Of a DNA stretch of 22,965 nt, positions 17,592 through 22,965 are shown in pieces. The stretch comes from Halocafeteria seosinensis (taxonomy: Eukaryota; Sar; Bigyra; Bicosoecida). A program made the translations under genes and the position numbers. The DNA lies in the NCBI GenBank assembly GCA_001687465.1, contig LVLI01000646.1, positions 1 to 22,965 of the forward strand, given 5' to 3'. Below the pieces are notes generated by a model. That model was not told the origin of the DNA. It saw nothing but the letters and a program-made list of their open reading frames with translations, and searched no databases. How positions within the stretch are numbered: the stretch's first letter is position 1; the number at the start of each line of letters is the position of its first letter.

Positions 17592-19145
17592 ATGAGGATG
17601 GCGGAATGCACCCAGCCTGAGTTTGTGAACACGCTCCGGGAGCATGCTCCAGCTTTTCAGGAAGCCACCAGGGACCTGAGCGAGGAGCACATGGTAGGGT
17701 ACTTGCGTACCAAGTCGACGAAAACGTGGCTGCAGATTTCGGATTCCAAAGGAGAGCGAGTAGCTCCCAGAGCTCTACGGTCTTTCTTGCGCACGCAATT
17801 TGGAGTTAACGTGAAGCTTCCCGAGGATACTTTGGAAGATGAATTCGTTTCTCAAGGACTAAGGTTCCTATATTACAAAGGCGTGAGCCCAACAGGGAAT
17901 AGGAACGAAGCATCTTGGGGCGCCTCTGCCGCTGCTACTACGGGCACAACTTCGAAATGGAGAAAGTTACGGCAAACGCTGCAACGAGCGACACGAGCAG
18001 GGGATTCTGGAGATCAGTCTTTTGATGATCGAGGCCAGGAAGGAGGAGGTCGATTTTTGGTCGACGCGAAAACGCTACTCAATACTGTAAGCCTAAATCA
18101 ACGAAACAATGGCTCGCCAGTTAAGTATTGGTCACGAGCGTTGAGTAAATACGAGATGCAAAGTATCCAGAACATGCTCTTACACACCGAACTGGCGGAG
18201 AAAGACGATAGCGAAGACACATCCGTCAGAGAGATGGTCCAACAGAGTGTATCCGTGGATGCAGTGCATATCAACGCGGTGATAGCGGAAATCCGACCAG
18301 ACATACATGTCGTTACGCTCGAGACAGTTCGTGCTCCTACATTGGTTGACCTGGTGACCCATAGAAAGGATCGAGGATCGGCAAGTGGTATAGATAATAC
18401 AGGGAACGTACGAATCTGGCCGGCGGAGGAATGGCTAGCTATTCTTGCTCAACTAGAGTGTGATGCACTTCGCGGTCTTGATATACTTGAAATAGGGGCA
18501 GGGTATAGTGGGCTCGCTTCTGGAAGCATTGCAGTTAAAGGTTTCGCTCGGTCTGTGACTGCGACAGACGGAAATGTGGAAGCTGCGGCTAATCTACGGC
18601 GTCTCGTTGCATTTTTGCGTTTACGCCAGGAATTAGCGTGCAATCCTTGCGTAAGTCGATGTATCCTCAGTACAGATATATTACCTTGGAAGTGTGAGTG
18701 TGCTCCTCATGGGTACGTTCGCACAACTGGACATGTCACAACAGAAGGAAAAAAGGTCTCATACGAACAGCCGAGGCCTCAACACTTCGACCTCATTGTG
18801 TGTGCGGATTGCCTTTTTTTCGAGGATTTTCATGAACATTTATGCAGCCTACTCTACCACTACTTAAGAAAGCACAGGGACTCAGTGGCGAAACCCCAGG
18901 CATGGTTGCTGGCACCTTCTCGAGGTGGCTCTAGAGAACGTTTCATAAAGCGGGTGTCAGAGTTTCAACCTCATTGCCAATGCAGAAGTGGTTATGAAAA
19001 GTTTCCATTCTCTGTCGGCTGCGAGGAATTAGAGGATGTACTCGACCATCACGGGGTATTAGAAGCCTACAAGTCGCTGCTTGAGTACTGCTCGGACGAC
19101 CCGTTGCAGGTAGTAAAGATCGAATGGAGTCAAGCGCAGGTCTGA
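17592..19145 (+). CDS. CAMKMT: Calmodulin-lysine N-methyltransferase
   Basis: 517-aa single-exon protein. The C-terminal half is a class I SAM-dependent methyltransferase of family 16 and matches CaM-KMT closely: DNTGNVRIWPAEEWLA (268-283) is the family signature, EIGAGYSGLAS (300-310) is SAM motif I, TDGN (325-328) is the acidic loop after strand 2, HFDLIVCADCLFF (398-410) is motif IV with the substrate-lysine region, and LLAPSRGGS (439-447) follows. The KWRKLRQTLQRA segment (122-133) matches the start of the animal enzyme. It trimethylates Lys115 of calmodulin using S-adenosylmethionine (known for the family). Animal CaM-KMT has about 320 aa. Here the first 120 residues are extra, with a helical domain-like block ending FLRTQFGVNVKLPEDTLEDEF. 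A second Met (codon 3) is an alternative start. Confidence 0.88.
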   Translation: MRMAECTQPEFVNTLREHAPAFQEATRDLSEEHMVGYLRTKSTKTWLQISDSKGERVAPRALRSFLRTQFGVNVKLPEDTLEDEFVSQGLRFLYYKGVSPTGNRNEASWGASAAATTGTTSKWRKLRQTLQRATRAGDSGDQSFDDRGQEGGGRFLVDAKTLLNTVSLNQRNNGSPVKYWSRALSKYEMQSIQNMLLHTELAEKDDSEDTSVREMVQQSVSVDAVHINAVIAEIRPDIHVVTLETVRAPTLVDLVTHRKDRGSASGIDNTGNVRIWPAEEWLAILAQLECDALRGLDILEIGAGYSGLASGSIAVKGFARSVTATDGNVEAAANLRRLVAFLRLRQELACNPCVSRCILSTDILPWKCECAPHGYVRTTGHVTTEGKKVSYEQPRPQHFDLIVCADCLFFEDFHEHLCSLLYHYLRKHRDSVAKPQAWLLAPSRGGSRERFIKRVSEFQPHCQCRSGYEKFPFSVGCEELEDVLDHHGVLEAYKSLLEYCSDDPLQVVKIEWSQAQV

Positions 19146-20878
19146 GTCTATCCGTCCTAACTAAGCACACGCACTTGGTGGAATTCCTCTCTGCCGTGAT
19201 GTCAGGATATGGGCTCAGTGTTCCGTGAAGCTTACCAATCACTACTCCTGGAGGCTTCAATGGAGTCAAACGAGCGCAAGATTGCAAATCCTTAAAGTTT
19301 AATTACTGCTTCTGGCCGTTATCTCGTCCCTGCATTCACTATCGGCGGGATTCCACTATGGGCAATGCGATGACAACTCTTGCTTCGAGACAGCGTTTGT
19401 CCGAACGCATACTCGTCGCTCCTTTCGTTCAAATCGCAAACTCCAACATGTTACCACGATGCTGAGACTCCGCAATTGAATTAAGGTTGCTTTGCTTTTG
19501 TTCCGGTTTCAGAGTGCGTGTATAGCGGGTCTCACCTGGATCTCGGCCGGTGGCGGTGGTTCAGTAAGAAGCTTGCCTCACTGTGGCAACGTTGGTTTGG
19601 TGCGATCTACGCGACTGATTTTGGCTGTATTGACGTCTCGCACCAACGCCAGTTTAATGGTGGGAATCCGCGCCGAGACTGTGCTGGCACTGTGAACTGA
19701 TAAGATGACCCGCATTTGACCATTTCCCATCTTTCTTAGTAATCTGAGTAACTGTGTCAGCGTGTAGAAACGCGACGTAGGCGGTGCAGCTTTGTAAACA
19801 GGATATAAAGGAGGATAGAATTGCTCAAGCCGTTCCATCAACTTTGGCACCGAGAATCGAAACTTCATGAGAGTTGGGGGAGTGGATTCTTCGCATTCTC
19901 TCAAGGTAGACCCACGTACAGCAATCCTCCTGCTGCGACAAACTCACCCTCTGTATGAGAGAACACTCTTTTGGAATTCGGTATCATCGGAAGGGCTCGA
20001 GCTGCAAAGCCTTTGCAGCAAAGGAAGGGTTAGCTTGTACGGTGCACACTTCTACGTTTTCTCAGCTCGGTTCTTGCAATACAACTCATTCTTTTTCACA
20101 TCAACAACACTATGGAACTTGAGTGAGGAGATTAACATTAACCTACATTCATGTAAATCGTACACTGCGATGATGTCAACTAAACTATTGATACGCAACC
20201 TGTGGTCAGCGGCTAGCTTGAACTTCAAGCCTTGAAGTCTTCACTGAACTCTGGAAGTTCCGGGTTGAGCTTTCCAACATTCCGAAGGAATCGAAACACA
20301 AGGGGCAGGCTTGGCCGGCGGTTTCCTGGATGTGCAATGGCCATTGAAATCTAGGCATTTCACACTGTTTCAGAGGCGTTTTTGGCATATACGTTGTATT
20401 GGTTTTACGGTACAATAGTTGTACAAACAGTGGAACTATAGTCCATTCCGGATAAACACAAGAGGCTCAACCGATGAGCGTTTTGTAATTTCACTCCAAT
20501 TGTACCTTGAGGCCACAGTTGTACAATGTTGTTTTTGTACAAGCCAGCCTGACATGACAGAGAACGGGACAGTTGCAAAGTTCAAAGTAGCGTTCCTCTA
20601 TGATTCTCCTTGGAGCATCCCAATCCCTGTATTAACATTCACTCCTCTCAATCACCTACTTTTCCATCTATACAGTTTACGTCACATATCCTTGCTGCAT
20701 GCAAAAGACAATTTTGTTTCAAACATTCCACTTTGTCGAGTCAAGCTGGCGAAGTTCGCAAGGATGCGACCGTTAACCAGGTCCCACAATTCCTCGAGAT
20801 TGTTTGTGTCCATACCGTTGGCTCAAGCAAATTGTTACCACGTGAGAGATCGCATACTTGTATCTACATTGAAGGCGA
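19146..20878. other. 1.7-kb stretch without a supported gene
   Basis: No recognised domain on either strand. The only frame with protein-like character is minus 19904-19578 (next entry). The plus-strand frames 19867-20235 and 20419-20901 look random in composition and end at the IFT27 start, so I leave them out. The right end should hold the IFT27 promoter. Confidence 0.4.
19578..19904 (-). CDS. Possible small hypothetical protein or exon
   Basis: 108-aa minus-strand frame with some protein-like features: an amphipathic start (LMKFRFSVPKLMERLEQ), a Tyr/Pro-rich stretch (FYPPLYPVYKAAPPTSRFY) and a Leu-rich helix (LTQLLRLLRKMG). The second half loses this character. I do not recognise a family and see no strong splice sites. 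It could be one exon of an unseen gene or a chance frame. Confidence 0.2.
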   Translation of the reverse strand: MRECEESTPPTLMKFRFSVPKLMERLEQFYPPLYPVYKAAPPTSRFYTLTQLLRLLRKMGNGQMRVILSVHSASTVSARIPTIKLALVRDVNTAKISRVDRTKPTLPQ

Positions 20879-21979
20879 ATGAACTCGAGTGGACACTATA
20901 GCGGCAGCACCAGCGCCGGAGGTGCTGGCTCCGCGGAAGCTTTACGAGCCGCGTTAGAGTCCACTAAGCTCGTTTCAGCTCACTACACCAAGAAGGTCTT
21001 ACGGGACAAGGTCCTCGTCGTTGGTGCGTGTTCGTTGGTTGGTCGGGAATCCTCCCTGTGATCTGTAATCCTGTTTGTGATGTGGTGCAGGAGATGCCGG
21101 CGTGGGAAAGAGCACTATAATAGCCTCTGTTGTCTCTGGAGGCTCAGATGTGCCCAAGCAGTACAATATGGTGAGCTCTCTTAACTGGTGGGGATGTTAT
21201 TGCTGATCATGTCTAGAATGTGCCGGGCCTACAACAGACAACGCAACCGCAACTTCGGAGGAAGATGATCAAAGCGCAGACTGTCACCGGAGGAAGTGAT
21301 AGTACAGATGCAGGAGGGGAAGCCAGTGAACAGAAGAGGGAGGAAGAGGATGAAATACGACAGAGGTACCCCGTCCACGTAGAAATTCTCTTCGTTGATA
21401 CACCGGGAGCTTCAACATTTAATCAGAGGGAGTTTGGAACACAACATGTAAGCAAGCTATTTGAAATTGTGGATGTTGTGTATTTGAACGAATTTGGGCG
21501 ATACAGTGGCATAGTTTCGGGGATATAGCGTTAGTCTACGACGTCTCAAGTAGAGAGAGTTTTAAGGGCTGCGCGAAATGGTTTAGAAGGATACAGGATA
21601 CCCAGCCGAATAGGCCCTTGTCAGGTACATCGTGGACACGGGCAACCAACATGCCCCCCAATGCTTTGTTAATTTGAGATTCGGATCGCAGGTGTATTAA
21701 TTGCTAATAAAAAAGATCTTGCTGAGGATGACAGAAGAGTGATTTCCAAGGAGGAAGGCGAAAAATATGCTAAGGCATTCAAGCTGGCCTACTTTGAAAT
21801 CTCGGCTGTAAGTGCGATGTTCATTCGCGCATTCATTCAATTGTAGCCAATGCTCCTTGCACTTCCCTACTGTTTGGCAGACAACGGGAGAGGGAGTGGA
21901 CGTTCCTTTCCAGCATTTAGCTCAGCGTTTTAATAAGAGATACCAGGACCATATCGAAGATATCCTTAACGTGTCCTAG
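20879..21979 (+). CDS. IFT27: IFT27/RABL4-like small GTPase (intraflagellar transport)
   Basis: Six exons: 20879-21023, 21091-21170, 21217-21447, 21507-21624, 21692-21807, 21881-21979. Introns are 46-73 nt, all GT-AG, and the frame closes to 262 aa. The GTPase motifs appear in order: P-loop GDAGVGKST (split by intron 1), DTPG (G3), WHSFGDIALVYDVSSRESF, NKKD (G4) and EISA (G5). QYNM before the switch region, VYDVSSRESF and the end PFQHLAQRFNKRYQDHIEDI match IFT27. The C-terminus has no prenylation Cys, as expected for IFT27. It acts with IFT25 in the IFT-B1 complex in cilia, linked to BBSome export. Odd points: an N-terminal extension of about 40 aa (Gly/Ser then helical), an acidic insert of about 30 aa (SEQKREEEDE) between P-loop and G3, and DTPG where Rab proteins have DTAG. 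The start is the first ATG of exon 1. Confidence 0.88.
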
Positions 21980-22050
21980 TAAACAAATCCCACAGATTCA
22001 TTTTCAACACACAAGTCTCTCCATCCATTATTCGAGTATTGGTACGGCGA

Positions 22051-22070
22051 CTATTATTATTATTATTATT
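22051..22070. repeat. (ATT)n microsatellite
   Basis: About six ATT units between the 3' ends of the convergent IFT27 gene and the small minus-strand gene. Confidence 0.9.
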
Positions 22071-22079
22071 TTCTTTTTG

Positions 22080-22626
22080 TCAATGATTCTTCCAGCAATC
22101 CTGTAGCTTCCTTTGTTTACTGCAATTCAAAACCCCATCCAATTCACAAACATTCAAATCACAACCATGCATGGCTAAACATTTCAAAAGGACGCCCCAT
22201 TCCCTCTATACCGGCACAATTCACCTTGCTCATCAACATTCTTACCTTTTCTCCTGTGGCTCTGGTTCGATGGAGGAGCGCAATAGTCCTATGCAATGCC
22301 CTTTCAATTGCGCAAAGAGCTCATCATCGCGGTGGCATCTCGAGACGATAACAGGAGGATTGCGCTCTTTCCCAGGCTGAGATGACGAGGTATACAGTCG
22401 AGGGGAGGGTATTGATTGCTCCCACACCTGTAGAGGAGTAAAAGATTGTCTCTGAACCGTGGTTTGGGTGTGGCTGATTTTGAGAAAGACTTACGCTGGG
22501 AGACAGAGGTGAACTAGGGGAATCACGGCCGCTACTGGCATAAGGATGGTTGTATGAACTAGTTTCTAAACATGTGAATGCTTTCCCATTGCGAATGGGA
22601 AGGTTCTCTAATAGCTGAGACGACAT
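22080..22626 (-). CDS. Small three-exon protein, unknown function
   Basis: Minus-strand join 22626-22495, 22427-22246, 22119-22080, giving 117 aa. Introns are 67 nt (GTAAGT...CTACAG, phase 0) and 126 nt (GTAAGA...TTGCAG, phase 2); the frame closes at TGA. The N-terminal 75 residues are Ser/Pro-rich and look disordered (SPSSPLSPS). The C-terminal part is a compact, probably helical segment with an even charge pattern: VSRCHRDDELFAQLKGHC, GLLRSSIEPEPQEK, LQDCWKNH. The three Cys and the DELF-x-x-LK-x-HC pattern look conserved-protein-like, but I cannot name a family. It converges on IFT27 and starts 148 nt downstream of the M16 gene's stop codon in the same direction. Confidence 0.55.
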
Positions 22627-22774
22627 TATTATCTTGTCCCGCTTGTACCTGTATCAATCAATCCGTTTAAACTGTCCCTAAGTTATTCAAATATGGCAAG
22701 TTTGAAATGTTTTTTGAAATTTTTGAACCAATTCAGTCCAGGAATCATAAATGGAAAATTGTCTCTCATGGTGT

Positions 22775-22965
22775 TCATTTGTTTCGGTTGAAATAGTCAA
22801 CGACAGCGTCATATTCTGGGAGCTCACTAGTATCACCGACGGAAACAAGTGTGGGTTTATTCCTGATAGCTTCCGAAGCCACTTGCATAAGGTCTTGAGA
22901 GTTAACATCGTTAATTCGCTTAGATAATTCTATAGGGCTCATCCTCTTATTTCTGACCAATACCT
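22775..22965 (-). CDS. M16 mitochondrial processing peptidase alpha/core-like subunit, C-terminal end (partial)
   Basis: Open minus-strand frame from the window edge to TGA at 22775, about 63 residues. RMSPIELSKRINDVNSQDL, then ASEAIRNKPTLVSVGDTSELPEYDAV, matches the C-terminus of M16-family MPP alpha subunits and of complex III core proteins: the 'R-x-x-P-x-E-x-x-x-R-I-D-x-V-x-x-x-D' helix, the 'KPT-x-x-x-GD-x-x-x-LP-x-Y' strand, and a short tail. MPP removes matrix-targeting presequences in mitochondria. The active-site domain lies outside the window, so alpha versus beta/core cannot be fixed; the 'GD...LP-x-Y' ending favours alpha. Confidence 0.75.
   Translation of the reverse strand, partial: VLVRNKRMSPIELSKRINDVNSQDLMQVASEAIRNKPTLVSVGDTSELPEYDAVVDYFNRNK

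Noticed and set aside
20419-20901. 160-aa plus-strand open frame upstream of IFT27
   Set aside because: It overlaps the IFT27 start in another frame and has no recognisable feature; probably a chance frame in the promoter region.

Overview
The window looks like nuclear DNA of a flagellated microbial eukaryote joined to about 2.7 kb of very different, virus-like DNA. From about 2712 to the end the base composition is balanced. The genes carry short introns of about 59-95 nt with clean GT(A/G)AG-type donors and CAG acceptors, and there is no sign of bacterial operons. The recognisable eukaryotic genes are an IFT27-type small GTPase, a calmodulin-lysine methyltransferase, a TM9-superfamily membrane protein, and the C-terminus of an M16 family mitochondrial processing peptidase-like protein. 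IFT27 implies intraflagellar transport and therefore cilia. I cannot name the species. A stramenopile or other microalgal or zoosporic protist is a guess based on the GLUG-repeat secreted protein and the Crinkler-type nuclease.

Region 1 (1-2711) is strongly AT-rich, gene-dense and intronless. It holds an adenain/Ulp1-like cysteine protease of the type used by eukaryotic dsDNA viruses and Polinton-like elements, two intron-less minus-strand tRNAs (Glu-UUC and Val-UAC) with matching hairpin leaders, two unknown ORFs, and a truncated pectate-lyase/tailspike-like ORF. That ORF runs into a 45-bp copy of the protease 3' end. A cluster of GGAC/GTCC half-sites and a 94-bp-period tandem repeat follow. 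This block resembles the end of a viral genome or an endogenous viral element.

Region 2 (2712-4769) contains an 84-bp perfect spacer-less palindrome (2811-2894), then a minus-strand gene with a PD-(D/E)XK nuclease domain of the Crinkler/REase type. This gene carries an array of tandemly duplicated mini-exons of about 36 nt, all phase 1-1, that encode Gly-rich linkers. The nuclease domain appears frameshifted and stops matching its family at the palindrome edge.

Region 3 (4770-14609) holds, in order: a gene-poor stretch; a secreted GLUG-repeat protein (minus, two exons); a three-exon small charged protein (plus); and an N-terminally short TM9-family protein (minus). Long intergenic or unresolved stretches separate them.

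Region 4 (14610-22965) holds an intronless GHKL-ATPase plus HELAHN protein (Nov/sacsin-like), CaM-KMT with an N-terminal extension, a 1.7 kb gap, six-exon IFT27, a small three-exon unknown gene convergent with it, and the end of the M16 peptidase gene. The genes look like independent housekeeping units rather than one pathway. The part most likely to be undescribed is the virus-like block, the palindrome and the mini-exon nuclease gene seen together.
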